Assembly (NCBI RefSeq): GCF_013408825.1
Contig: NZ_JACCBZ010000004.1
Location: 305,620-369,619 of the forward strand
Direction of reading: 5' to 3'
DNA: 64,000 nucleotides
From: Mucilaginibacter tundrae
GTDB taxonomy: Bacteria > Bacteroidota > Bacteroidia > Sphingobacteriales > Sphingobacteriaceae
Of the stretch, positions 16,580-25,930 are shown one piece after another (positions within the stretch are counted from its first letter, which is position 1; each line of letters opens with the position of its first letter). The translations under genes and the position numbers were made by a program. A model generated the notes under the pieces. It was not told where the DNA came from. It saw only the letters and a program-made list of their open reading frames with translations, and did no database searches.

Positions 16580-17899
16580 ATGGACAAGAAGGTAGCATTT
16601 TATACATTGGGATGTAAGCTGAATTATTCAGAAACATCGTCTATTGGCCGCTTATTTAACAATGCGGGCTTTAGTACAGTTGATTTTACCGATACCCCTG
16701 ATGTATTCGTGATTAACACCTGTTCAGTTACCGAAAATGCCGATAAAAAGTGCAAAAAGGTAGTTAAGGAAGCCCTTAAAATATCACCCAACGCTTATGT
16801 AACAATTGTTGGTTGCTATGCGCAATTAAAACCAAAAGAAATTGCCGAAATACCCGGCGTTGATATGGTTTTAGGCGCCGCCGAGAAATTCCAGATCGTT
16901 GATTACATCACCGATTTAACCAAAAATCCCAAAGCATTAGTTTATAACCAACCCGTAACCGAAGCGAAACAGTTCGTGTCCGCATGGTCAATAGGCGACC
17001 GTACCCGTACCTTTTTAAAGGTTCAGGATGGTTGCGATTACTCTTGCACATTCTGTACTATTCCTTTGGCCCGTGGCGCAAGTCGCAGTGATACCATCGA
17101 GAATGCGGTAAAGCAGGCTCAAGAGATCGCGGCATCAGGTGTAAAAGAAATTGTATTGACAGGTGTCAACCTTGGCGATTTTGGTATTCGTGATGGTAAA
17201 CGCGAAGATAAGTTCTTAGATCTGGTTAAAGCACTTGATAAAGTTGAAGGTATTGACCGTATCCGTATCTCATCTATCGAACCAAACCTTTTAACAGACG
17301 AGATCATCGGGTTTGTAGCTACTTCAAATCGTTTCGTACCGCACTTTCATATTCCATTACAATCAGGTTCTGATAAGATATTAGGCCTGATGCGCCGTCG
17401 CTACAAAAGGGAACTATATGCCAATCGAGTAGCTAAAATAAAACAGCTAATGCCCGATTGCTGCATAGGTGTTGATGTTATAGTCGGCTTCCCCGGCGAA
17501 ACACGTGAGGATTTTATCGACACGTACAATTTTTTAAATGACCTGAACGTTTCTTATCTGCATGTATTCACTTACTCTGAACGGGAAAATACCCCCGCAA
17601 GTGAAATGAAGGGCACGGTACCGGGTTCAACCCGTGCTGAGCGGAGTAAAATGCTGCACATACTCTCAGACAAAAAACGCCGCGCTTTTTATGAAACGCA
17701 GCTAGGCAGAACGGATGAGGTATTGTTTGAGGGGGATATTAAAGATGGTTTTATGCATGGTTTTACTCGTAACTATGTAAAAGTTAAAACCAAATACGAT
17801 CCTGTTCTAGTTAATGAATTGAAAACTGTTCATTTAACACAAATTTCACCGGATGGTGATGTTGAAATAACAGAGTCGGAAGAGATATTAGCGCATTAA
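16580..17899 (+). CDS. mtaB: tRNA t6A37 methylthiotransferase MtaB
   Basis: 439 residues, radical SAM methylthiotransferase. It converts t6A at position 37 of ANN-reading tRNAs to ms2t6A. The N-terminal UPF0004 domain carries the auxiliary cluster cysteines C12, C48 and C79; the radical SAM cysteines are C152, C156 and C159 (GCDYSCTFC); a TRAM-like domain closes the protein. The start FYTLGCKLNYSE and NTCSVTENADKK are typical of MtaB rather than MiaB or RimO. Cytoplasmic. Confidence 0.93.
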   Translation: MDKKVAFYTLGCKLNYSETSSIGRLFNNAGFSTVDFTDTPDVFVINTCSVTENADKKCKKVVKEALKISPNAYVTIVGCYAQLKPKEIAEIPGVDMVLGAAEKFQIVDYITDLTKNPKALVYNQPVTEAKQFVSAWSIGDRTRTFLKVQDGCDYSCTFCTIPLARGASRSDTIENAVKQAQEIAASGVKEIVLTGVNLGDFGIRDGKREDKFLDLVKALDKVEGIDRIRISSIEPNLLTDEIIGFVATSNRFVPHFHIPLQSGSDKILGLMRRRYKRELYANRVAKIKQLMPDCCIGVDVIVGFPGETREDFIDTYNFLNDLNVSYLHVFTYSERENTPASEMKGTVPGSTRAERSKMLHILSDKKRRAFYETQLGRTDEVLFEGDIKDGFMHGFTRNYVKVKTKYDPVLVNELKTVHLTQISPDGDVEITESEEILAH

Positions 17900-17926
17900 A
17901 GGCTATATTGCCGCAAATTATAATAC

Positions 17927-19093
17927 ATGTTCCCAAACTTAACCTCGCTTATACAGTACTTCTTCGGCATCACAATCCTGCTTCCGGTACAAACATTTGG
18001 TTTTTTTGTAGCTGTTGCTTTTATAGGTGCTTATTGGGCTTTCTCTGAAGAGTTTAAACGCAAAGAGAAATTAGGCGTTATCCATTCATTTAAAAAAACT
18101 ATTACTATAGGTAAGCCAATTTCAGCGGCGGAACTGGTTGGCAACTGGGTGTTCGGTTTTATCATCGGTTATAAAGTAGTCGACGCTATATTTAATTACC
18201 ATGCGCTTATTGATGATCCCCAGGACTTTTTACTATCAACAAAAGGCAATTGGATTGGCGGTATTATTATGGCAGCCGTTTTAATTTATTGGGCTTACGC
18301 CGAAAATAAAAAACAGGTATTACCGCAGCCAAAACAAGAGGTTATTAATGTACATCCTTATGAGTTAATGGGGAGTATTTTACTGTGGGCTGCTATTTGT
18401 GGCTTTGTAGGCGCCAAACTGTTTAACGGCTTGGAGAACTGGGATGATTTTATGAAAGACCCGGTTGGTATGCTAATTGGTACCAGTGGTTTTACTTTTT
18501 ATGGTGGATTGATCTGCGGTGGCGCCGCGGTATTATATATTGCATACAAGCACGGCATAAAGCCGTTAACTATGCTTGATATGGGCGGCCCCGGTATGAT
18601 GTTAGCCTACGGTTTAGGACGCATAGGCTGCCAAATGAGCGGCGACGGCGATTGGGGAAAAGTAAACTTAACTCCTAAGCCACATTTATTAGGCTGGTTA
18701 CCCGATTGGATGTGGTCATTCAGTTTTCCTCATAATGTGAACGATGAAGGTATACAAATTCCGGGCTGCATTGGCAAGTTTTGCCATGTTTTACCCGCAC
18801 CGGTTTGGCCAACATCGTTTTATGAATCCGTTACCTGTATATTATTGTTTCTGTTTTTATGGAGTATACGTGATAGAATTAAAATACCCGGTGTATTCTT
18901 TGGTATTTATTTGATCCTTAATGGTATCGAACGTTTTCTAATAGAATTTATTCGTGTAAATACAAGATATCATATCGGCAGCTTCTCTTTTCCGCAAGCA
19001 CAACTAATTGCTGTATGTCTTTTTATCACAGGTGTCATCTTAGTTATTCCGGCATTTAAGCGAAATAACAAACACCAGGTTAAACATGGTTAA
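17927..19093 (+). CDS. lgt: Prolipoprotein diacylglyceryl transferase
   Basis: 388 residues, inner membrane. It transfers diacylglycerol from phosphatidylglycerol to the lipobox cysteine of prolipoproteins, the first step in lipoprotein maturation. The Lgt signature appears as [16 protein letters not shown], with the conserved HPYEL and YGGLICG motifs before it; the C-terminal [12 protein letters not shown] is also typical. It is about 100 residues longer than the E. coli enzyme because of an N-terminal region with extra membrane segments, which is common in this phylum. It overlaps gtrA by 8 bases. Confidence 0.92.
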   Translation: MFPNLTSLIQYFFGITILLPVQTFGFFVAVAFIGAYWAFSEEFKRKEKLGVIHSFKKTITIGKPISAAELVGNWVFGFIIGYKVVDAIFNYHALIDDPQDFLLSTKGNWIGGIIMAAVLIYWAYAENKKQVLPQPKQEVINVHPYELMGSILLWAAICGFVGAKLFNGLENWDDFMKDPVGMLIGTSGFTFYGGLICGGAAVLYIAYKHGIKPLTMLDMGGPGMMLAYGLGRIGCQMSGDGDWGKVNLTPKPHLLGWLPDWMWSFSFPHNVNDEGIQIPGCIGKFCHVLPAPVWPTSFYESVTCILLFLFLWSIRDRIKIPGVFFGIYLILNGIERFLIEFIRVNTRYHIGSFSFPQAQLIAVCLFITGVILVIPAFKRNNKHQVKHG

Positions 19094-19559
19094 TAAAGTC
19101 TGGAAGAAAATATTGAAGAACGAGGTTGCGAGGTTTATACTCTCAGCCGGTGCTGGTTTTTTGGTAGATGTTGGCTTATATTCTTTTTTTCTTGACCATA
19201 TCTTAACTCAAAACGCTTATGAAATACTTAACGCTAAGGTAACCAACTACCAGTTAGCCTTTACGGTATCTTTCTTTTTAGGGGTGCTTGTAAATTTCCT
19301 GATGACAAAATATGTAGTATTTTCAGCATCAAAACTGGCACCTTTTAAACAGTTTTTACGTTTTTTTTCTGTGGCGATCGTTGGTTACTTCGCCAATTTA
19401 GGGGTTATAGAATTTTTAGTAAAAGATTTACATATGAACCCATATATCGCCCGGCCGTCGGCGGCATTAAGCTTGTTCTTCGCAAGCTTTTTTATACATA
19501 AAGTTTTTTCATTCAGCTTGTCATTAAGGCACCATGCAGTACACGCAGATAACAAATAA
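19086..19559 (+). CDS. GtrA family membrane protein
   Basis: 157 residues with four predicted membrane helices and the GtrA pattern [19 protein letters not shown] at the start. GtrA proteins are thought to flip or aid transfer of lipid-linked sugars for surface polysaccharide. Start overlaps the lgt stop by 8 bases and its end overlaps the next gene by 26 bases, so the three genes lgt, gtrA and the phosphatase are translationally linked. Confidence 0.86.
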   Translation: MVNKVWKKILKNEVARFILSAGAGFLVDVGLYSFFLDHILTQNAYEILNAKVTNYQLAFTVSFFLGVLVNFLMTKYVVFSASKLAPFKQFLRFFSVAIVGYFANLGVIEFLVKDLHMNPYIARPSAALSLFFASFFIHKVFSFSLSLRHHAVHADNK

Positions 19560-20325
19560 AGTAATAGAGGTCGCCAAAAAAGCCGGGAATTTCATCCGCG
19601 AACAAAGAAAAACATTCGACCCCGCCAAAATTGAATACAAAGGATTAAATGACTTGGTTTCTTATGTAGATAAGACCGCCGAGCAAATTATCGTCGCAGG
19701 ACTGGAAGAAATACTCCCCGAAGCAGGATTCATCACCGAAGAAAAAACAAAGACAAAAACAGCAGATCGGTTTAATTGGATAATAGACCCTTTAGATGGC
19801 ACTACCAATTTCATTCATGGCCTACCCGTATTCTCCGTAAGTATCGCCCTAAAAGAATATGGTGAACTGGTATCAGGAGTGGTGTACGAAGTCAATCAGG
19901 ATGAATGCTTCTATGCTAGCAAAGACTCGCCCGCTTATTTAAATGGAAAAGAAATTAAAGTAAGTGATATTGACAGCGTTGCAGGTAGTTTATTAGCTAC
20001 AGGCTTCCCTTACTACGATTTTACTAAGCAAGCGGCCTATATTAACTTATTTACCGAGCTAATGAAAAACTCCCATGGCCTGCGCCGCATGGGCTCAGCA
20101 GCAGTCGATCTGGCTTACACAGCCTGTGGTCGTTTTGAGGCTTTCTACGAATACAACCTAAACGCATGGGATGTAGCAGCGGGAATCATTATCGTAAAGC
20201 AAGCAGGGGGAAATGTGATAAATTTCAGTGGTGGCGATGAAGTTATTGATACACGGGAATTAGTTGCCACCAATGGAAAAATTACAGGTGAGTTATTGGA
20301 TTATATTCAAAAATATTTTAAGTAA
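19534..20325 (+). CDS. Inositol monophosphatase family protein
   Basis: 263 residues, magnesium-dependent phosphatase. Metal-site motifs are complete: FITEEK (first glutamate), WIIDPLDGTTNFIHG (DPxDGT) and NAWDVAAGIIIVKQAGG (WDxAAG). The fold is shared with SuhB, CysQ and archaeal-type FBPases; substrate may be inositol phosphate or another sugar phosphate. The start overlaps gtrA by 26 bases; an alternative later start would remove the conserved first helix. Confidence 0.9.
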   Translation: MQYTQITNKVIEVAKKAGNFIREQRKTFDPAKIEYKGLNDLVSYVDKTAEQIIVAGLEEILPEAGFITEEKTKTKTADRFNWIIDPLDGTTNFIHGLPVFSVSIALKEYGELVSGVVYEVNQDECFYASKDSPAYLNGKEIKVSDIDSVAGSLLATGFPYYDFTKQAAYINLFTELMKNSHGLRRMGSAAVDLAYTACGRFEAFYEYNLNAWDVAAGIIIVKQAGGNVINFSGGDEVIDTRELVATNGKITGELLDYIQKYFK

Positions 20326-20342
20326 TACAAGCAAGTAACTGG

Positions 20343-20503
20343 TTTCAGTCTTAGACTGAAATCCCGGATAAAGACAGTTTGTAACTGTCTAAAAAAACCT
20401 TACAGGTAAAGTATGCAAATAAAAAGGGTGTCATACTGAGGTTCTAGAAGTATGTGCGCAGGCCTTTACGCTTACCCTTCGAGTGCCTCAGGGTGACACC
20501 CTT
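20343..20503. repeat. Three hairpins between the phosphatase gene and nfu
   Basis: Hairpin A: TTTCAGTC-TTA-GACTGAAA (20343-20361). Hairpin B: AGACAGTT-TGT-AACTGTCT (20372-20390) followed by seven As, so on the minus strand it is preceded, not followed, by Ts. Hairpin C: long arms AAGGGTGTCATACTGAGG (20424-20441) and CCTCAGGGTGACACCCTT (20486-20503), 16 of 18 paired. They separate two convergent genes and look like dispersed intergenic elements. Confidence 0.65.
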
Positions 20504-20527
20504 CGTACAAATTCTTTATATTATAAA

Positions 20528-21082
20528 TTATAATGCTTCAGAAACCACTTCGGTAACCTCAGGCACCATACGTTTCAATAAGCTTTCAATACCGGCTTTT
20601 AAAGTAACGGTAGATGATGGGCAACCACTGCATGAACCTCTAAGCTCAACAGTAACCACACCAGCATCATCAAATGATTTATAGGTTATCGCGCCACCGT
20701 CAGATTCTACAGCCGGGCGTACATAATCATGTAGTATCTGCTGTATTTTAACTTCAATATCCGAACCTTCAAAATCGCCCTGTTCAGGTTGTTCCTCTAA
20801 TTGAACAGCTAATTCAGCTTCAACAGCGCCTTTAACAAACTCTTTTAATATCGGCAAAAGGTCATCCCAATCGCTGCCCTCCGTTTTAGTTACCGTAACA
20901 AAGTTACTGGCAAAGAAAACACCGTTCACAAACGAGAATTTATAAAGTTCCTTAGCAAAAGGTGATTTTTCAGCACTTTCTTTAGTGGCAAAATCGGCAC
21001 TACCGTTAATCAGCAACTTGTTTACAATAAACTTCATTGTTGCCGGGTTCGGGGTAGCTTCAGTATATACGTTGATATTCAT
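20528..21082 (-). CDS. NifU-like Fe-S carrier (Nfu)
   Basis: 184 residues: an N-terminal Nfu_N domain (TEATPNPATMKFIVNK at residues 6-21) and a C-terminal NifU domain with CSGC, the cysteine pair that holds a bridging 4Fe-4S cluster between two subunits. It carries clusters to target enzymes. The two-domain order matches mitochondrial NFU1-type proteins. Cytoplasmic; single gene. Confidence 0.92.
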   Translation of the reverse strand: MNINVYTEATPNPATMKFIVNKLLINGSADFATKESAEKSPFAKELYKFSFVNGVFFASNFVTVTKTEGSDWDDLLPILKEFVKGAVEAELAVQLEEQPEQGDFEGSDIEVKIQQILHDYVRPAVESDGGAITYKSFDDAGVVTVELRGSCSGCPSSTVTLKAGIESLLKRMVPEVTEVVSEAL

Positions 21083-21188
21083 CTTAATTCACTTTTAATA
21101 TTCTTCCAACAAATTTAGGTAGCTTTTTGATTTATTTAACACTGTTAAATTGTTATGACCTATACATGACTTTGTGTTTATCAACAAA

Positions 21189-22532
21189 CTAAATCCCTGT
21201 ATAATTCGATGGTGATACCTTTTTAATTTCCTCTTTAACGCTATCACTTACCTGTAAAGTATGCACAAACTCAGCAATTGTATCAGCGTTAATCTGTGTA
21301 TTGGTACGGGTAAGCTCCTTTAATGCTTCGTATGGGTTTGGATAGCCCTCACGGCGTAAAATAGTCTGAATAGCCTCTGCAACAACCGCCCAGTTAGCTT
21401 CCAGGTCAGCGCTGATCGCGCCCTCATTCAACAATAATTTATTTAAGCCTTTGATGGTCGATTTCATCGCGATAACGGTATGTCCAATCGGCACACCAAT
21501 GTTGCGTAACACAGTTGAGTCGGTTAAATCACGTTGTAATCTTGATACCGGCAGTTTAGCTGCCAAATGTTCAAATATCGCGTTAGCCAAACCTAAGTTA
21601 CCCTCAGAGTTTTCAAAATCTATCGGGTTTACTTTATGCGGCATGGCTGATGATCCTACTTCGCCTGCTTTTATTTTTTGCTTGAAGTAGTTCATGGAGA
21701 TATAAGACCAAATATCCCTGTCCAAATCAATCAGGATATTGTTGATTCTTTTCAACGCGTCACATTGTGCAGCGAAGTTATCGTAATGCTCGATCTGGGT
21801 AGTAAACTGCGAGCGTTTCAGCCCTAAAATATTATCTACAAAATTATTACCGAATGCTTTCCAGTCGATGTTACCATAAGCAATATTATGCGCGTTAAAA
21901 TTACCCGTAGCGCCACCAAATTTAGCAGAGTAAGGCACTTGTTTTAACAGATGTAACTGATTTTCCAAACGCTCAACAAAAACTTGTATCTCTTTACCCA
22001 AACGTGATGGCGAAGCAGGCTGACCATGTGTATGGGCCAACATTGGTATTTTCTCCCAGTCATTAGCGTAGGATTTTAATATGTCGATTAACTCATCAAA
22101 TAAGGGATAATAAACATCTGATAGAGCCAATTTAAAACTGTAAGGAATAGCTGTATTATTAATATCCTGAGAGGTTAACCCGAAATGGATGAACTCTTTA
22201 TATTGAGCGATATCAAGCTTATCAAACGCTTGTTTAATAAAGTACTCAACCGCTTTAACATCGTGGTTAGTTACTTTTTCAATATCCTTTATGCTTTGCG
22301 CGTCAGCTTCGCTAAAATTTTTGTAGATGTTACGTAACTTTTCTGTTAGATCTTTATCAAAGTTTTGTAATTGAGGCAACGGGTGCTCGCATAAGGCGAT
22401 GAAGTACTCAATTTCAACGTATACCCGGTATTTAATTAATGCGTATTCAGAAAAGTAGCCGGCTAACTGAGCGGTTGCATTGTGATAACGACCATCAATT
22501 GGCGATATAGCTGAAAGCGGGGAAAGTGACAT
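21189..22532 (-). CDS. purB: Adenylosuccinate lyase
   Basis: 447 residues from the ATG at 22530-22532 (MSLSPLSAISPIDGRY); a frame extension to a TTG at 22559 is rejected because the promoter box lies there. It splits SAICAR and adenylosuccinate, both releasing fumarate, in purine synthesis. The fumarase/aspartase signature GSSAMPHKVNP is present, as are the AHTHGQPASPS and FGGATGNFNAH histidine-loop segments. Length is normal for the E. coli-like type. Confidence 0.95.
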   Translation of the reverse strand: MSLSPLSAISPIDGRYHNATAQLAGYFSEYALIKYRVYVEIEYFIALCEHPLPQLQNFDKDLTEKLRNIYKNFSEADAQSIKDIEKVTNHDVKAVEYFIKQAFDKLDIAQYKEFIHFGLTSQDINNTAIPYSFKLALSDVYYPLFDELIDILKSYANDWEKIPMLAHTHGQPASPSRLGKEIQVFVERLENQLHLLKQVPYSAKFGGATGNFNAHNIAYGNIDWKAFGNNFVDNILGLKRSQFTTQIEHYDNFAAQCDALKRINNILIDLDRDIWSYISMNYFKQKIKAGEVGSSAMPHKVNPIDFENSEGNLGLANAIFEHLAAKLPVSRLQRDLTDSTVLRNIGVPIGHTVIAMKSTIKGLNKLLLNEGAISADLEANWAVVAEAIQTILRREGYPNPYEALKELTRTNTQINADTIAEFVHTLQVSDSVKEEIKKVSPSNYTGI

Positions 22533-22547
22533 AAATATATTTTTTTG

Positions 22548-22555
22548 CAAAGGTA
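22548..22555 (-). promoter_or_regulatory. purB promoter, -7 box
   Basis: The minus strand reads TACCTTTG, an exact TAnnTTTG match, 15 bases before the purB ATG. It excludes the longer TTG start of the purB frame. Confidence 0.6.
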
Positions 22556-22592
22556 ACAATTATGGCGATTGTCTGTAAAGAGTAATTTGAAA

Positions 22593-22622
22593 TGGAAACT
22601 TTGAAATCTAAAAATGTTTCCA
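22593..22622. promoter_or_regulatory. Candidate TetR operator
   Basis: TGGAAAC (22593-22599) and GTTTCCA (22616-22622) form a perfect 7-bp inverted repeat that encloses the -33 element and ends against the -7 box. A repressor bound here would block the promoter, consistent with autoregulation by the TetR protein encoded directly downstream. The 16-base spacing is on the wide side for the family. Confidence 0.4.
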
Positions 22623-22630
22623 TAGTTTTG
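22600..22630 (+). promoter_or_regulatory. tetR promoter
   Basis: TTTG (22600-22603), a 19-base spacer and TAGTTTTG (22623-22630) match both Bacteroidetes promoter elements at ideal spacing, the best promoter in the window. The transcript would start near 22637, which places the first possible start at the ATG 22643. Confidence 0.7.
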
Positions 22631-22642
22631 TTCGAATTAGAG

Positions 22643-23254
22643 ATGATACCAATAGAAAGAATAATTGAAGGTGGCGAGGAGCTTTTTTTAAAAGCTGGCA
22701 TAAAGAGCGTTACGATGGATGATATCGCCAAACATTTAGGCATATCAAAAAAAACCATCTATCACTTTTTTAAAGACAAAAACGATCTGGTTATTGCCTT
22801 GGTAAAAAAGAAGCTAAAGGAAGACGAAGATCAAATGGCCGGGATCATTAGCAAATCTGGGAATGTGATAGAGGAAATGATCAATATGATGACATGCTCG
22901 GAAGAAATAGTTTCGCGTATTAACCCGATTGTGATACATGATATGCAAAAATATCATCCCGAAGCATGGAAAGAGTTTCAGCATTTTAAAGCCGAAGTAC
23001 TGGTGCATACGATGGAAGAATTACTGACAAAAGGAATTAAGCAAGGTTATATCAGGCCTGATATTGATGTTAAGGTGATGTCACTGATGCGTGTACACCA
23101 GCTTGAGCTTGGATTTAATCCTTCTGTATTTCCCATCGCTGAGTTTAATACCTGGGATGTGCAACAACAATTTCAGGAGCATTTTAACTATGGGGTGTGT
23201 ACCCTTAAAGGTTATAAACTTTTAGATCAATATAAAAATAATAAACAGGATTGA
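22643..23254 (+). CDS. TetR family transcriptional regulator
   Basis: 203 residues from the ATG at 22643. A helix-turn-helix lies at about 25-45 (TMDDIAKHLGISKKTIYHFF), followed by a helical ligand domain with no recognised subfamily. It is 80 bases upstream of, and on the same strand as, a TolC-adaptor-RND operon, so it is very probably the local repressor of that pump and responds to a pump substrate. The open frame also reaches an ATG at 22592, but that lies upstream of the predicted transcription start. Confidence 0.88.
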   Translation: MIPIERIIEGGEELFLKAGIKSVTMDDIAKHLGISKKTIYHFFKDKNDLVIALVKKKLKEDEDQMAGIISKSGNVIEEMINMMTCSEEIVSRINPIVIHDMQKYHPEAWKEFQHFKAEVLVHTMEELLTKGIKQGYIRPDIDVKVMSLMRVHQLELGFNPSVFPIAEFNTWDVQQQFQEHFNYGVCTLKGYKLLDQYKNNKQD

Positions 23255-23334
23255 TAACACTGCTGACATACTGCTGTCAATCCCTTTAAGCATATTTAAA
23301 AAATAAATAAATACCTATTCACACATATATACAA

Positions 23335-24765
23335 ATGAGAAAATTTATTATTGCCGGAGCCTTACTCTTGGGTTTAGCTGTTAAAAGCTACGCGCAGCAA
23401 GCCTCGCCTGATACTAGCCACGTTCATAATTTTAGCCTGGCCGAATGTATAAGTTATGCATACCAACATCAGGATTCTGTTCTAAATGCAGGTTTAGATA
23501 TTAAAAACGCTGAATACAAGGTAAAAGAAACTACAGGGCAAGGCTTACCTCAAATTAGTGGAACAGCATCGTTTCAAGATTATTTAAAAACACCATCTAT
23601 TATTTTTCCAAATTTCATTTCCGATCCTGTGTACGGTATATTACATGCTGAAAATGTAAAAAACAGTGTAACAGGAAATGTCATTCCAGGGCAAGCTCCC
23701 GCAGGTACAGCCGCAGGTCAAAGCGTAAGTTTATATCAAACGTATAACGCTAATTTAGGCCTTACACTTAATCAGATCATATTTAGTGGTTCGTACCTTG
23801 TTGGTTTAAAGGCTTCAAAAACGTATAAAGAATTATCACAACGTATGTATACACGTTCAAAAATTGAAGCTAATGTGAATGTTACTAAGGCCTATTACCA
23901 GGTTTTAGTAAGCGGGGAACAGATTAAATTACTGGATGCTAATATTAATCAGCTTAAACAGCAGTTTGATCAAACAGTACAGGAAAACAAACAGGGCTTT
24001 GTTGAAAAAATTGATGTTGACCGTATCACAGTTCAGTATAACAATCTAGTAACTAATCGTGAAAACACGTTACGTTTGTTAGCTTTAAATGCACAATTGT
24101 TAAAATTCCAGATGGGAATGCCAATTGAAGATAGCTTAGCGCTTAAAGATAAACTACCAGATGTTGACCTAAACAATAACGTTGCTAATATTTTGACCGA
24201 TACAACCTTTTATCATAATAGAATTGAATATGGTTTAAGTGAAACATCATTAAAATTAAATGAATTGCAATTAAAAAGCACAAAATCAAATTATTTACCA
24301 TCCCTATCTGCAATTGGTAGTACAGCATTAACTTATCAGGATAATTCTTTCAGCCAGTTATTTAGCACCAGTTATCCGGCTACTTACGTTGGACTTAGCT
24401 TAAATGTTCCTATTTTTAGTGGTGGTCAGCGTTTAAACCAGGTAAGAGAATCTAAAATAGCAGTCATGAAATCTGAAAATGACTTGTATAATCTAAAAAA
24501 CGCGATAAATCTACAGGCAAGTTCGGCCCGTGTAAATTATATAAACGGTTTACAAACACTCAACAATCAAAGACAGAACCAGACTTTAGCCCAAGAAGTG
24601 TTAAAGGTCGCTAAAATAAAATATCAACAAGGCGTAGGCTCAAGTATTGAAGTAACACAAGCTGAAACTGATTTAGTTAATGCAGATAATTCATACATAC
24701 AAGGTTTATACGATGCTTTAGTTAGCAAAGTAGATCTTGACAAAGCATACGGACTCATTCAATAA
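23335..24765 (+). CDS. TolC family outer membrane efflux protein
   Basis: 476 residues with a cleaved signal peptide (GLAVKSYAQQ, cut near residue 21) and two OEP repeats: SLAECISYAYQHQDSVLNA opens the first helix pair and long coiled coils follow (about 180-260 and 380-450). It forms the trimeric outer membrane channel of a tripartite pump. It lacks a lipobox. It is first in the tolC-adaptor-RND order usual in this phylum, 27 bases before the adaptor. Confidence 0.92.
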   Translation: MRKFIIAGALLLGLAVKSYAQQASPDTSHVHNFSLAECISYAYQHQDSVLNAGLDIKNAEYKVKETTGQGLPQISGTASFQDYLKTPSIIFPNFISDPVYGILHAENVKNSVTGNVIPGQAPAGTAAGQSVSLYQTYNANLGLTLNQIIFSGSYLVGLKASKTYKELSQRMYTRSKIEANVNVTKAYYQVLVSGEQIKLLDANINQLKQQFDQTVQENKQGFVEKIDVDRITVQYNNLVTNRENTLRLLALNAQLLKFQMGMPIEDSLALKDKLPDVDLNNNVANILTDTTFYHNRIEYGLSETSLKLNELQLKSTKSNYLPSLSAIGSTALTYQDNSFSQLFSTSYPATYVGLSLNVPIFSGGQRLNQVRESKIAVMKSENDLYNLKNAINLQASSARVNYINGLQTLNNQRQNQTLAQEVLKVAKIKYQQGVGSSIEVTQAETDLVNADNSYIQGLYDALVSKVDLDKAYGLIQ

Positions 24766-24792
24766 ACATATCACGACATCAAAATAAGACAC

Positions 24793-25902
24793 ATGAAAAA
24801 AATATTATATATATCAGCAGTACTGTTCCTGGCAGCATGCTCTCACAAACCAACGGATAAAAAGGCTGAATTGGCTGATCTTAAAAAACAACAGGCAACA
24901 CTAAACTCAAAAATTGCTGCCCTGCAAACCGAATTAGGCACACAGGATTCAACAAAAGGAACTGATGTAAGCGCTATCACCATTAAGCCGGGTCAGTTTA
25001 CTAACTATGTGCAAATACAGGGCAGGATAGATGCCCAGGATAATGTTACCGCTTATCCTCAGGCTACTGCAACTATCACTGCCATATACGTAAAGGTAGG
25101 CGACCATGTAAGCAAAGGAGAAGTATTGGCGCAGTTAGATAATAGCGTGCTGATACAAAATGTTGCACAGGCACAGGCGCAGGCTAATTTATCAAATACA
25201 CTGTATCAACGGCAGAAAAACCTGTGGGATCAAAAAATTGGTACCGAAGTTCAGTTCTTACAGGCCCAAACTCAATTGCAAACTGCTCAAAAACAAGTTG
25301 CTTCATTACGCCAGCAAGCTGATTTATACCGTATCGTTTCACCAATCAGTGGTGTAGTAGATCAAATGGATCTTAAATTAGGAGCTGTCGCTTCTCCGGG
25401 TAGCCAGGGTTCAGGCATACGTATTGTTAATGCGGATGTATTGAAAGTTAAAGCAGATGTGCCAGAATCTTATTCAAGCACTGTAAATGAAGGCGATAGT
25501 GTTAAAATTTTATTCCCGGATGTAAATGACTCGTTGACTACCCGTGTATCATTTGCTGCTAAGGTTATCGATCCAAATTCACGCAGTTTTGGTGTCGAAG
25601 TTAAACTACCTCATAACAGTGAATATCGTCCCAACATGACAGCGGTTTTAAAAATAGCTGATTACTCTAAACGTAACGCTATAGTGATCCCGGTAAACGC
25701 TATACAGAAATCAGATGAAGGCGATTATGTTTACATCAACAATAATGGCTTTGCTAAACGCAAAAACATCACCGAAGGTGCTACATCAGGTGGTATGACT
25801 GAAATTACCGGAGGCTTATCTAGTGGCGATCAGGTGATCACTGAAGGTGCAAGCGAATTGGGTGATGGCGATAAAGTGAAAATATTAGCACCGGTTAATT
25901 AA
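24793..25902 (+). CDS. RND efflux periplasmic adaptor, lipoprotein
   Basis: 369 residues of the HlyD/AcrA family. The lipobox LFLAAC anchors it at C16 to the inner membrane. A coiled coil (25-50), a biotinyl-lipoyl-like domain (AIYVKVGDHVSKGEVLAQLD), an alpha-hairpin (about 115-175), a second lipoyl half and a beta-barrel follow. It bridges the pump and the TolC channel. It lies 28 bases before the pump gene, within one operon. Confidence 0.92.
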   Translation: MKKILYISAVLFLAACSHKPTDKKAELADLKKQQATLNSKIAALQTELGTQDSTKGTDVSAITIKPGQFTNYVQIQGRIDAQDNVTAYPQATATITAIYVKVGDHVSKGEVLAQLDNSVLIQNVAQAQAQANLSNTLYQRQKNLWDQKIGTEVQFLQAQTQLQTAQKQVASLRQQADLYRIVSPISGVVDQMDLKLGAVASPGSQGSGIRIVNADVLKVKADVPESYSSTVNEGDSVKILFPDVNDSLTTRVSFAAKVIDPNSRSFGVEVKLPHNSEYRPNMTAVLKIADYSKRNAIVIPVNAIQKSDEGDYVYINNNGFAKRKNITEGATSGGMTEITGGLSSGDQVITEGASELGDGDKVKILAPVN

Positions 25903-25930
25903 TTAAATCTAAATCACTGAGTTCAACAAA

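Noticed and set aside
22559..22592. TTG start for purB and ATG start at 22592 for tetR
   Set aside because: Both lie upstream of or within promoter boxes for the respective genes, so the later ATGs are better.
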